DNA of 7,214 bases, taken from the NCBI GenBank assembly GCA_003517915.1, contig DOZQ01000240.1, positions 1,324 through 8,537 on the forward strand, read 5' to 3'. This document shows, piece by piece, positions 1-7,214 of this stretch (its first letter is position 1; each line of letters begins with the position of its first letter). The stretch is from Oscillospiraceae bacterium. GTDB taxonomy: Bacteria > Bacillota > Clostridia > Oscillospirales > Acutalibacteraceae. Under the pieces are notes generated by a model that did not search any database, had not been told where the DNA came from, and saw nothing but the letters and a program-made list of their open reading frames with translations. The translations under genes were made by a program, and so were the position numbers.

Positions 1-1035
1 TTTAGTCGCGTTATAAACCGATGAACCCGCCTTGACCGTTCCTGAATAGACCCTGAAAAAGCACAGCTTGCCTACATAGGGATCTGTAGCGATTTTAAAG
101 GCCAGCGCCGCAAACGGCTCGTCGTCAGAGGAGCGGCGCTCCACTTCCTCATCGGTCTTCGCGCTAACACCCTTTATAGAGGGCACATCGGTCGGCGCGG
201 GCATAAAGTCAACGATTGCGTCAAGCAGCTTCTGCACGCCCTTGTTGCGGTAGGATGTTCCGCAGCACACCGGCACCATCTGGTTTGCCAAAGTAGCCTG
301 ACGTATGCAGTCCTTTATCTCCTGTAAAGACAGCGGCTCTCCGGCCAGATATTTCTCGAGCAGCGTGTCATTTTGTTCGGCGACCGCTTCCAAAAGCACC
401 TCGTGATATTTGTTCGCGGTCTCCAGCATATCCCCGGGGATTTCTTCCTCGCGGATATCCTTGCCGATGTTGTCGTAATAGATATACGCCTTCATCTCAA
501 CCAGATCGATAACGCCTTTAAAGGTTTCCTCACTGCCTATGGGCAGTTGAATAGGCACGGCGTTGCATTTCAGGCGGTCTTTCATCATTTGAACAACATT
601 GTAGAAATCCGCGCCCATAATATCCATCTTGTTGATATACGCCATACGGGGAACCTGATATTTGTCCGCCTGACGCCAAACCGTCTCGGACTGGGGTTCA
701 ACGCCGCCCTTTGCGCAAAACACGGTCACAGAACCGTCCAGCACGCGCAGGGAACGCTCCACCTCGACGGTGAAATCGACGTGACCCGGCGTATCTATGA
801 TATTGATACGATGGTCTTTCCAAAAACAAGTAGTAGCGGCGGAGGTGATTGTGATTCCTCTTTCCTGTTCCTGCTCCATCCAGTCCATTGTAGACGCGCC
901 GTCATGGGTTTCACCCATTTTGTAATTGACGCCCGAATAAAACAAAATCCTTTCGGTCGTCGTGGTTTTACCCGCGTCTATATGAGCCATGATACCAATA
1001 TTCCTTGTCATTTCTAACGGGACTTGCCTTGGCAT
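1..1035 (-). CDS. fusA: Elongation factor G, N-terminal half (cut by window edge)
   Basis: This translational GTPase drives translocation of tRNA and mRNA on the ribosome and, with ribosome recycling factor, ribosome recycling; it acts in the cytoplasm. The frame is open for 345 codons from the ATG at 1035-1033 to the window edge, about half of a usual ~690-residue EF-G. The protein begins [14 protein letters not shown]. The P-loop AHIDAGKT is at residues 17-24, a switch I RGITIT motif follows, DTPGH is at 81-85 and NKMD at 135-138, so the G domain is intact. The last ~55 residues enter domain II. AGGAGG at 1046-1041 lies 5 nt before the ATG. The gene follows rpsG by 57 nt, the usual str-operon order, and is probably co-transcribed with it. 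The 3' half, and the tuf gene often found next, lie outside the window. Identity is very secure. Confidence 0.98.
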   Translation of the reverse strand, partial: MPRQVPLEMTRNIGIMAHIDAGKTTTTERILFYSGVNYKMGETHDGASTMDWMEQEQERGITITSAATTCFWKDHRINIIDTPGHVDFTVEVERSLRVLDGSVTVFCAKGGVEPQSETVWRQADKYQVPRMAYINKMDIMGADFYNVVQMMKDRLKCNAVPIQLPIGSEETFKGVIDLVEMKAYIYYDNIGKDIREEEIPGDMLETANKYHEVLLEAVAEQNDTLLEKYLAGEPLSLQEIKDCIRQATLANQMVPVCCGTSYRNKGVQKLLDAIVDFMPAPTDVPSIKGVSAKTDEEVERRSSDDEPFAALAFKIATDPYVGKLCFFRVYSGTVKAGSSVYNATK

Positions 1036-1086
1036 GTTTTCCTCCTCACATTGACCGCCGCTTTAAAACAGCAACCAAAATACTGT

Positions 1087-1104
1087 TACCGCTTACCAGC
1101 GGTA
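1087..1104 (-). other. 7-bp hairpin spanning the rpsG stop codon
   Basis: On the transcribed strand TACCGCT-GGTA-AGCGGTA forms a perfect 7-bp stem with a 4-nt loop that includes the rpsG TAA. Just downstream, ACAG and CTGT (1086-1083 and 1071-1068) could form a weak 4-bp stem followed by TTTT. No strong U-tract follows the first stem, so I do not call a terminator. It could protect the upstream mRNA end after processing or modulate rpsG-fusA coupling, but this is inference. Confidence 0.4.
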
Positions 1105-1563
1105 GTGCGCGAACGCCTGGTTGGCCTGAGCCATCTTATGCGTATCTTCGCGCTTTTTGACCGCCGAGCCCACGCCGTTCACGGCGTCCATAAGCTCACC
1201 GGCCAGCCGCTCGCGCATGGTTCTTTCAGACCGCGCGCGGCAATAAGTTTTAATCCAGCGCAGCCCGAGAGTCTGCTTGCGGTCCGGGCGAACCTCAATG
1301 GGCACCTGATAGGTTGCACCGCCGACGCGGCGGGCCTTTACCTCAAGCTGGGGCATTACGTTTTCCATTGCCTGTTCAAAAACCTCAAGCGGTTCTTTTC
1401 CAGTTTTCTCACGTATGATGTCAAAAGCACCGTATACGATTTTTTGCGCGACACCGCGCTTGCCGTCATACATGATGTTGTTGATCAACCTTGTGACCAG
1501 TTTTGAATTATAAAGCGGATCAGGCAAAACGTCACGTTTTGCTATTGCGCCTCTTCTTGGCAC
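1093..1563 (-). CDS. rpsG: 30S ribosomal protein S7
   Basis: S7 is a primary 16S rRNA-binding protein that nucleates assembly of the 30S head and contacts the E-site tRNA and mRNA exit. The product from the GTG at 1563 is 156 aa, the usual length of the family. It begins with the typical (M)PRRG, followed by [39 protein letters not shown], and a C-terminal [12 protein letters not shown] region ending FAHYRW. A longer frame can be read from a GTG at 1581, but that would place the strong AAGGAGGG (1578-1571) inside the gene; that ribosome-binding site lies 7 nt before the GTG at 1563, which is therefore chosen. The gene lies between rpsL and fusA. In E. coli S7 represses its own operon by binding the rpsL-rpsG spacer, and the spacer here is long and structured, but the link is unproven. 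Confidence 0.98.
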   Translation of the reverse strand: MPRRGAIAKRDVLPDPLYNSKLVTRLINNIMYDGKRGVAQKIVYGAFDIIREKTGKEPLEVFEQAMENVMPQLEVKARRVGGATYQVPIEVRPDRKQTLGLRWIKTYCRARSERTMRERLAGELMDAVNGVGSAVKKREDTHKMAQANQAFAHYRW

Positions 1564-1570
1564 TTCGCTT

Positions 1571-1578
1571 CCCTCCTT
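1571..1578 (-). promoter_or_regulatory. rpsG ribosome-binding site that fixes the GTG start
   Basis: AAGGAGGG on the minus strand is an excellent Shine-Dalgarno sequence placed 7 nt before the GTG at 1563. Its position decides the start: an upstream in-frame GTG at 1581 would give six extra residues (MKEGSE) that are really this site read as codons. Confidence 0.9.
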
Positions 1579-1584
1579 CACATA

Positions 1585-1594
1585 ATGATATCAT
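1585..1594. repeat. 10-bp palindrome just upstream of the rpsG ribosome-binding site
   Basis: ATGATATCAT is a perfect palindrome ending 6 nt upstream of the rpsG Shine-Dalgarno sequence. It has no loop, so it is a poor RNA hairpin; it could be part of a larger fold or a chance AT-rich palindrome. Confidence 0.3.
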
Positions 1595-1638
1595 CGGTAC
1601 TCGAGTGACAAAACCCCGTTGATGCCAATGCAGAAGCG

Positions 1639-1669
1639 TTTATATAGGATTACCATGTATCTATATAAA
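1639..1669 (-). repeat. Perfect 9-bp inverted repeat in the rpsL-rpsG spacer
   Basis: The arms TTTATATAG (1669-1661) and CTATATAAA (1647-1639) are perfectly complementary across a 13-nt loop. A GCG/CGC pairing outside the arms (at about 1678-1676 and 1638-1636) could extend the stem past a 5-nt one-sided bulge. It sits in the middle of the 168-nt gap between rpsL and rpsG, about 60 nt before the rpsG ribosome-binding site. There is no U-tract, so it is not a classic terminator. Because S7 in E. coli binds a structured RNA in the same gap, this is a candidate autoregulatory or processing element; I cannot show similarity to the E. coli site. Confidence 0.5.
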
Positions 1670-1731
1670 GCTGCCGCGTTGTGCATATTCGCATTCACAG
1701 CAGGAGTATTTGTCTCATTCAGCCGGCGAGC

Positions 1732-2145
1732 TTACGACTTGGGCCGTTTCGCGCCGTATTTTGACCTGGCCTGCATTCTCTTGGCCACACCTTGCGCATC
1801 CAGCGTACCGCGTATGATGTGGTAGCGAACGCCCGGCAGATCTTTAACACGGCCGCCGCGGATGAGAACAACGCTGTGCTCCTGCAAATTGTGACCGACG
1901 CCCGGGATATAGCTCGAAACCTCAATACCATTCGAAAGGCGGACTCTTGCGATTTTGCGAAGCGCCGAATTGGGCTTTTTGGGAGTCATGGTTTTAACCG
2001 CGGTGCAAACTCCGCGTTTTTGCGGTGAGCTTTGATCAGTCTGAATATTCTTTTTGGTATTCAGACCCTTGAGCAGCGCGGGCGCCTTGGCTTTCTTCTC
2101 GATTGTTTCTCTTCCCTTGCGAACAAGCTGATTAAAGGTCGGCAT
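1732..2145 (-). CDS. rpsL: 30S ribosomal protein S12
   Basis: S12 lies at the decoding centre of the 30S subunit and controls translational accuracy; it is the classical site of streptomycin-resistance mutations. The product is 137 aa, the long form typical of Bacillota, with an insertion of about 13 residues ([13 protein letters not shown]) compared with the 124-aa E. coli protein. Conserved blocks are [29 protein letters not shown] and [14 protein letters not shown]. The two lysines that correspond to E. coli K42 and K87 are K56 and K101; both are lysine, so the common streptomycin-resistance substitutions are absent. Asp102, the residue methylthiolated by RimO in some bacteria, is present. 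AAGGAGGT (2158-2151) lies 5 nt before the ATG. The gene heads the rpsL-rpsG-fusA unit and is served by a strong promoter at 2281-2252. Confidence 0.99.
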   Translation of the reverse strand: MPTFNQLVRKGRETIEKKAKAPALLKGLNTKKNIQTDQSSPQKRGVCTAVKTMTPKKPNSALRKIARVRLSNGIEVSSYIPGVGHNLQEHSVVLIRGGRVKDLPGVRYHIIRGTLDAQGVAKRMQARSKYGAKRPKS

Positions 2146-2212
2146 AAGACACCTCCTTCACTTTAAAATATTTATGACAAAGAGATAATCAATCTCCCGC
2201 ATACATAAAACC

Positions 2213-2239
2213 GGAACAATGACACCTCATCATTGTCCC
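2213..2239 (-). promoter_or_regulatory. 5'-proximal hairpin of the rpsL leader RNA
   Basis: On the transcribed strand GGGACAATGA (2239-2230) pairs with TCATTGTTCC (2222-2213) over 10 bp with one G-U pair, closing a 7-nt TGAGGTG loop. With a transcription start predicted near 2246, the stem would begin about 7 nt from the mRNA 5' end. Such 5' stem-loops stabilise some Bacillota mRNAs. Only four T residues follow after GG, so a terminator or attenuator is less likely. A smaller 5-bp stem (GAGAT/ATCTC, 2196-2192 with 2186-2182) lies downstream. Confidence 0.55.
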
Positions 2240-2251
2240 ATACAGCTAATT

Positions 2252-2281
2252 ATTATAGCATCAAATTATATTGTTTGTCAA
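2252..2281 (-). promoter_or_regulatory. Sigma-A-type promoter for rpsL-rpsG-fusA
   Basis: The minus strand carries a perfect -35 TTGACA (2281-2276) and a perfect -10 TATAAT (2257-2252) with an 18-nt spacer that is AT-rich. A start site near 2247-2245 would give a leader of about 100 nt before the rpsL ATG. It lies in the 187-nt gap after the acyltransferase stop and gives the translation genes transcription independent of rpoBC. Confidence 0.88.
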
Positions 2282-2332
2282 GCCACACGCGGCGATTTTT
2301 CACGGCAAACACATGCTATACAATTTCTCCCA

Positions 2333-3007
2333 TCATCGCGCTCTAGTCCAATGGATATCAGTTCGGATCTGTTTGGCCGGTACTCCGGCATAAACCGAAT
2401 TCCCTTCAGAAAGGCTTTTTGATATGGTCGTTCCCGCTCCGGCAACACATCCGCCGGGAACAGTGACGCCCTTGAGACAAATCACACCCATGCCAAACCA
2501 AACATGATCCCCAATAATAATATCCCCCGAAGGATTGATGCGGTTTCCGTCTAAGTCATTGATCGCGTGCGAATCCCCGGTTCTTAAATGAACGTTTTTA
2601 GAAAACATGCAGTCTTCGCCGATTACAATTCTTGTGCCTTCGATGGCGGAAAAATCCGCGTTCCCGTGCACTGATGTATGAGCGCCCACACAAATTTCAT
2701 TCCGGTCATCTTCAATATAGAAATCCGCGCCGGTAAAAGCGGATTTTTCACCGAGGCATATGGTATTGTCATTGCCCGCGATATAAACGCTGCAATTTGA
2801 CAAAACACAAAAATCGCCTATTATCACTGTGTTGCCCTTTCCCTTAACAGTGATATTTGTGTTTTTCAGTCTAGCGGCTTTTAGCGAAATGTTATTGCCC
2901 TTTTTCACTTTTATACGGTTTTTGCCTATAAGGGGAATGCGGTTATATAAAGTGAAGAGAATTTTAAATTTCCCCGGATTCCCCATTATGCGTTTTTTTA
3001 GGCTCAT
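2333..3007 (-). CDS. Left-handed beta-helix (hexapeptide-repeat) acyltransferase, polysaccharide type
   Basis: This is probably a cytoplasmic acetyl-CoA-dependent O- or N-acyltransferase acting on a sugar or surface-polysaccharide precursor; the substrate cannot be read from the sequence. The product is 224 aa. A basic N-terminal stretch (to about residue 35) is followed by irregular hexapeptide turns such as NTVIIGDFCVLSNC and NEICVGAHTSV. Then comes TGDSHAI with the likely catalytic His147, an INPSGDIIIGDHVWFG segment (Trp170), and the terminal turn with AGAGTTISKS and GVPAK (208-212). This order matches capsule-locus acetyltransferases of the WcaF/maltose-acetyltransferase type. The ATG at 3007 is preferred because GAGG (3020-3017) lies 9 nt before it; a GTG at 3022 would add five residues but lacks a ribosome-binding site. 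It begins 43 nt after rpoC on the same strand, with no clear promoter or terminator between. Sampled lines here run about 37-55% GC, lower than much of rpoC. Its place in this operon is unusual. Confidence 0.92.
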   Translation of the reverse strand: MSLKKRIMGNPGKFKILFTLYNRIPLIGKNRIKVKKGNNISLKAARLKNTNITVKGKGNTVIIGDFCVLSNCSVYIAGNDNTICLGEKSAFTGADFYIEDDRNEICVGAHTSVHGNADFSAIEGTRIVIGEDCMFSKNVHLRTGDSHAINDLDGNRINPSGDIIIGDHVWFGMGVICLKGVTVPGGCVAGAGTTISKSLSEGNSVYAGVPAKQIRTDIHWTRAR

Positions 3008-3050
3008 AGTTGGTTTCCTCACGGGACATGCCGAAAAATAATACGGAAAG

Positions 3051-6000
3051 CTATCCCTTCATATATTCGACCACGTTTCCGAAGCTTTCCTCAAAATCTT
3101 CGTCCTCGGCCGAGAATATGACCTCGTCCTCATCATCGGTGAGGTTCATATCAAAATAATCGGAAATCACATCCGGCGAATCGCTGTAGCATTTCATCCC
3201 GGTGCCGGCCGGAACCAGCTTGCCGATGATCACGTTTTCCTTGAGCCCGAACAGCGGGTCAACCTTACCCTTGATGGCGGCGTCGGTCAAAACGCGGGTC
3301 GTTTCCTGGAAGGACGCGGCCGAAAGGAAGGACTCGGTCGCCAAAGACGCCTTGGTGATGCCCAGCAGTGTCGGCTGATAGGTCGCGTGCTGCAACTCCT
3401 CCTCACTGTTTTTCATGCGTTCCTCAAGCTCGCGATTCTCATGGTAATAGTCGATTTTTTCTACCAGCGCGCCCGGCAGCAGATTAGTACTGCCAGGGTC
3501 TTCTATCTTGACTTTTTTCATCATCTGCCTAACGATGACCTCAATATGCTTGTCGTTGATGTCAACGCCCTGCAAACGGTAAACGCTCTGTACCTGAGCT
3601 ATGATATAATCCTGTACCGCCTCGGTGCCCTTGACCGCCAAAATATCATGCGGATTGACCGCGCCCTCGGTGAGCGTATCTCCCTTTGAGACCCGATCGC
3701 CCTCCTGCACGCTTATACGGTAGCCATAGGGAATGGTATATCTGCGCTCGTCCGCGCCCTCATCGGCCGTGACGACAATCTCGCGGTTTTTCTTGACCTC
3801 CTGAAAGCTCACAACGCCGTCGATTTCGCTGATGAAAGCCGAGCGCTTGGGCTTGCGCGCCTCAAAGAGCTCCTCTACACGCGGCAGACCTTGGGTGATA
3901 TCCTCCGCGTTCGCAATGCCGCCGGTGTGGAAGGTACGCATGGTAAGCTGGGTGCCCGGCTCGCCTATCGACTGCGCCGCTATTATGCCCACCGCTTCTC
4001 CGACCGTAACGGGATCGCCGCTGGCGAGGTTCGCGCCGTAGCATTTTTTGCACACGCCGTGACGCGCGCGGCAGTTGAGTATCGAGCGGATCTTGATCTT
4101 TTTAACGCCCGCTTTAACAATGCGGGTCGCGTCCTTGTCGGTCATCATCCGCTCGTTGTCCATAAGCAGTTCCCCGGTTTCAGGATGATGAAGCGGCTCG
4201 ATAAGATACCGACCGATAAGACGGTCGCCGAGCGGCTCGATCATCTGCTTGCCTTCCATGATGTCGTAGACCTCAATCCCCTCGGTGGAGCCGCAGTCGT
4301 CCTCGCGGACAATGACGTCCTGCGAAACGTCCACCAGCCGGCGGGTCAGATAACCCGAGTCGGCGGTTCTCAGCGCGGTATCGGCAAGCCCCTTCCGAGC
4401 GCCTCGAGAAGAAATGAAGTATTCGAGTACGTTAAGCCCCTCGCGGTAATTGGCTCTTATGGGAATTTCGATAGTTCGCCCGGAGGTGTTCGCGATAAGT
4501 CCGCGCATACCAGCGAGCTGGCGTATCTGGCTCATCGAGCCGCGGGCGCCGGAATCCGCCATCATGAAGATGGGGTTGAATTCGTCCAGATTCCCCTTGA
4601 GCGCCTCGGAAACGTCGGTTGTGGTCTTATCCCATGTTTCGATAACCAGACGGTAGCGCTCGTCGTTGCTGATGAGACCCCTGCGGTAATCACGGGTGAT
4701 GAGGTCTATGCGTTTTTCCGACTCGTCGATAAGCTCGGCCTTTTTAGGCGGGATAACCGCGTCGGAAATCGCTATGGTGATAGAGCCCTTTGTGGAATAT
4801 TTAAAGCCGGTGGCCTTTATTTTATCCAGTACCTCAGATGTGCGCGAGGTACCGTGGGTTTTGATACAGCGGTCTATGATATCCCCAAGCTGCTTTTTGC
4901 CTATCTTGTTCGGCACCCGGTTTTCGCCCTTGCCCCTGTACATTGGGATCTCGTAATCCAGCTCGTGCCCAGACTCTGTTCCGTCAACATAGCCCAGTCC
5001 CTTGGGAATGGATTCGTTGAACAGGATAAACCCGACTGTCGTGTCAACCATACGGGATATCTGCTTGCCCTCCGCCCTGCCGGTTCTGCGAACTTGAATA
5101 GGGGCGTGCAGCCCTATCGCTCCCGACTCATAGGCCATAATCGCCTCTTCTTCATTTCGGAACTTCTTGCCTGTACCCGGCTCGTCTTCTTTGACCAGCG
5201 TCAGGTAATAAGAACCCAGCACCATATCCTGCGTGGGAACGGTGACCGGCTTGCCGTCGGACGGCTTTAACAGATTGTTCGCGGCCAGCATGAGTATGCG
5301 TGCCTCGGCCTGCGCTTCGGCGGACAGCGGCACGTGCACCGCCATCTGATCGCCGTCAAAGTCGGCATTGTAAGCGGTACATACCAAAGGATGCAGCTTG
5401 AGGGCACGGCCCTCGACAAGCACCGGCTCAAACGCCTGAATCCCCAGCCTGTGCAGAGTCGGCGCGCGGTTTAAAAGCACCGGATGATTCTTTATGACAG
5501 TCTCAAGCGCGTCAAACACCTCGTTGCGCGCGCGTTCGACCATTTTTCTCGCTGATTTTATATTGCCGGCAATGCCGGTCTCCACAAGCCGTTTCATAAC
5601 AAACGGCTTAAACAGCTCAAGCGCCATTTCCTTGGGCAGGCCGCACTGATAAATTTTAAGATCCGGCCCCACCACGATAACCGAACGACCGGAATAGTCG
5701 ACGCGCTTACCCAAAAGGTTTTGCCTGAAGCGCCCCTGCTTGCCCTTTAGCATATCCGAAAGCGATTTCAGCGCACGGTTATTAGGCCCCGTCACGGCTC
5801 GGCCGCGTCTGCCGTTGTCTATAAGCGCGTCCACCGCTTCTTGCAGCATGCGCTTTTCGTTGCGCACTATTATATCCGGAGCGCCCAGTTCCAAAAGCCT
5901 TTTGAGACGGTTGTTGCGGTTTATCACACGGCGGTAAAGGTCGTTTAAGTCGGAAGTAGCGAAGCGCCCGCCGTCAAGCTGCACCATAGGACGGATATCC

Positions 6001-6704
6001 GGCGGAATCACGGGGATTACGTCCATAATCATCCATTCGGGGCGATTGCCGGACAGCCGGAAAGCCTCGACCACCTCAAGTCTTTTGAGCAGCCTGACGC
6101 GTTTTTGTCCCGATGCCGACTCCAGCTCGTCTTTAAGATTTTTGCTCAGCTTTATAAGATCGATTTCGCGAAGCAGTTCCTTAATGGCCTCCGCACCCAT
6201 GCCGGCCTTGAAGTCTTCTTCATATTTTTCGCGCATGTCACGATACTGGCGCTCGTTGAGAAGCTGCTTTTTAACAAGCGGCGTGTCACCTGGGTCGGTT
6301 ACGATATACTGCGAGAAATACAGCACTTGCTCGAGCAGCCTTGGCGATACGTCCAGCATAAGCCCCATGCGGGACGGAATGGTTTTATAATACCAGATGT
6401 GGGATACCGGCGCCGCGAGCTCAATGCTGCCCATGCGTTCGCGCCGCACCTTGGCTCTAGTCACCTCAACGCCGCAGCGATCGCATATCTTGCCTTTATA
6501 TCGAATTCGTTTATATTTACCGCAGTGGCATTCCCAGTCCTTCTGGGGTCCGAAAATCCTTTCGCAAAAAAGGCCGTCCCGCTCGGGTTTCAAGGTGCGG
6601 TAGTTTATGGTTTCGGGCTTTTTTACTTCCCCGTGAGACCATTCGCGTATCTGCTCAGGCGATGCCAAACCGATGCGTATGGATTCAAATTCAATGTGCT
6701 CCAA
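3051..6704 (-). CDS. rpoC: DNA-directed RNA polymerase subunit beta'
   Basis: Beta' forms the clamp half of the RNA polymerase core and supplies the catalytic aspartates. The product is 1217 aa, close to B. subtilis (~1200) and shorter than E. coli (~1407). Zinc site 1 is Cys59, 61, 74 and 77. The switch/active-site region [18 protein letters not shown] lies near 325-345. The Mg-binding motif NADFDGDQM has Asp448, 450 and 452. The bridge helix lies near 760-795. Zinc site 2 is Cys804, 878, 885 and 888. The trigger loop carries Met922 and His926 and runs directly into [14 protein letters not shown], so the proteobacterial insertion is absent. The C-terminal ~31 residues are acidic. The start codon is TTG; the two codons just before it are in-frame TGA and TAA, so no longer form is possible. 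It follows rpoB by 23 nt and is surely co-transcribed with it. Confidence 0.99.
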   Translation of the reverse strand: MEHIEFESIRIGLASPEQIREWSHGEVKKPETINYRTLKPERDGLFCERIFGPQKDWECHCGKYKRIRYKGKICDRCGVEVTRAKVRRERMGSIELAAPVSHIWYYKTIPSRMGLMLDVSPRLLEQVLYFSQYIVTDPGDTPLVKKQLLNERQYRDMREKYEEDFKAGMGAEAIKELLREIDLIKLSKNLKDELESASGQKRVRLLKRLEVVEAFRLSGNRPEWMIMDVIPVIPPDIRPMVQLDGGRFATSDLNDLYRRVINRNNRLKRLLELGAPDIIVRNEKRMLQEAVDALIDNGRRGRAVTGPNNRALKSLSDMLKGKQGRFRQNLLGKRVDYSGRSVIVVGPDLKIYQCGLPKEMALELFKPFVMKRLVETGIAGNIKSARKMVERARNEVFDALETVIKNHPVLLNRAPTLHRLGIQAFEPVLVEGRALKLHPLVCTAYNADFDGDQMAVHVPLSAEAQAEARILMLAANNLLKPSDGKPVTVPTQDMVLGSYYLTLVKEDEPGTGKKFRNEEEAIMAYESGAIGLHAPIQVRRTGRAEGKQISRMVDTTVGFILFNESIPKGLGYVDGTESGHELDYEIPMYRGKGENRVPNKIGKKQLGDIIDRCIKTHGTSRTSEVLDKIKATGFKYSTKGSITIAISDAVIPPKKAELIDESEKRIDLITRDYRRGLISNDERYRLVIETWDKTTTDVSEALKGNLDEFNPIFMMADSGARGSMSQIRQLAGMRGLIANTSGRTIEIPIRANYREGLNVLEYFISSRGARKGLADTALRTADSGYLTRRLVDVSQDVIVREDDCGSTEGIEVYDIMEGKQMIEPLGDRLIGRYLIEPLHHPETGELLMDNERMMTDKDATRIVKAGVKKIKIRSILNCRARHGVCKKCYGANLASGDPVTVGEAVGIIAAQSIGEPGTQLTMRTFHTGGIANAEDITQGLPRVEELFEARKPKRSAFISEIDGVVSFQEVKKNREIVVTADEGADERRYTIPYGYRISVQEGDRVSKGDTLTEGAVNPHDILAVKGTEAVQDYIIAQVQSVYRLQGVDINDKHIEVIVRQMMKKVKIEDPGSTNLLPGALVEKIDYYHENRELEERMKNSEEELQHATYQPTLLGITKASLATESFLSAASFQETTRVLTDAAIKGKVDPLFGLKENVIIGKLVPAGTGMKCYSDSPDVISDYFDMNLTDDEDEVIFSAEDEDFEESFGNVVEYMKG

Positions 6705-6711
6705 TTATCAG

Positions 6712-6719
6712 CCCTTCTT
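6712..6719 (-). promoter_or_regulatory. rpoC ribosome-binding site supporting a TTG start
   Basis: AAGAAGGG on the minus strand lies 7 nt before the TTG at 6704. Together with the in-frame TGA and TAA immediately before that TTG, it fixes the start although there is no nearby ATG. Confidence 0.75.
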
Positions 6720-6727
6720 CCTGTATT

Positions 6728-7214
<487 letters not shown>

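Noticed and set aside
373..1017. Plus-strand open frame of 214 codons, opposite fusA
   Set aside because: It is a shadow of the intact EF-G frame on the minus strand, which carries all the GTPase motifs.
1564..1581. Six-residue N-terminal extension of S7 from a GTG at 1581
   Set aside because: The extra codons are the Shine-Dalgarno sequence itself, and the shorter form has the family's normal length and N terminus.
1584..1611. Possible internal promoter before rpsG (TTGTCA ... TATCAT)
   Set aside because: The spacing is only about 15 nt and both hexamers deviate from consensus.
2198..2235. Possible leader peptide starting ATGATGAGGTGT in the rpsL leader
   Set aside because: It has no ribosome-binding site, lies inside the hairpin, and its 14 residues show no run of a regulatory amino acid.
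2282..2307. Possible terminator between the acyltransferase gene and the rpsL promoter (GCCGTG ... TGTGGC)
   Set aside because: The stem needs several wobble pairs and has no U-tract after it on the transcribed strand.
3023..3060. Possible promoter for the acyltransferase with a TATTAT -10 element near 3035-3040
   Set aside because: No -35-like hexamer lies at the right distance; the sequence there is ATATAT within the end of rpoC.
3891..5270. Long plus-strand open frame of 459 codons, opposite rpoC
   Set aside because: It lies wholly antisense to the highly conserved middle of rpoC, has no recognisable domain, and is explained by the GC-rich codon pattern of the opposite strand.

Overview
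The window is a block of the bacterial RNA-polymerase / str-operon region, and every gene lies on the minus strand. Read in transcription order (high to low coordinates) it holds the 3' end of rpoB, complete rpoC, a left-handed beta-helix acyltransferase gene, complete rpsL, complete rpsG, and the first half of fusA, which runs off the edge at base 1. The proteins look like Bacillota, most likely Clostridia. S12 is the long form (137 aa) with the roughly 13-residue insertion seen in Bacillus and Clostridium. RpoC lacks the large trigger-loop insertion of proteobacteria. EF-G begins [14 protein letters not shown], a clostridial-type start. Hand counts of single 60-base lines give about 42-72% GC in rpoC, so a moderately GC-rich clostridial lineage is likely. 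I cannot name a genus.

Bases 3051-7214 hold rpoB and rpoC, the beta and beta' subunits of the RNA polymerase core. They are separated by 23 nt, and rpoC starts at a TTG codon preceded directly by two in-frame stops. Both subunits end in strongly acidic tails. Bases 2333-3007 hold the unexpected gene, a hexapeptide-repeat acyltransferase of the kind normally found in capsule or surface-polysaccharide loci. It starts 43 nt after the rpoC stop, with no terminator seen before it. In Bacillus subtilis this slot holds a small L7Ae-family protein gene (rplGB/ybxF), which is absent here.

Bases 2146-2332 carry a consensus sigma-A-type promoter (TTGACA, 18 nt, TATAAT) reading into rpsL. The leader of about 100 nt is predicted to begin with a 10-bp hairpin. 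rpsL, rpsG and fusA then follow, coding for ribosomal proteins S12 and S7 and elongation factor G. The 168-nt rpsL-rpsG gap is long for this operon and contains a perfect 9-bp inverted repeat and a 10-bp palindrome. A 7-bp hairpin spans the rpsG stop codon.

Functionally this is the core transcription/translation cluster. rpoBC and rpsL-rpsG-fusA are probably linked by read-through, with the second set boosted by its own promoter, and the acyltransferase sits at the junction. Most of the window is highly conserved housekeeping sequence. The parts worth a second look are the inserted acyltransferase and the RNA structures in the gaps. No gap exceeds 300 bases, and I saw no mobile-element ends, CRISPR array, tRNA or rRNA.
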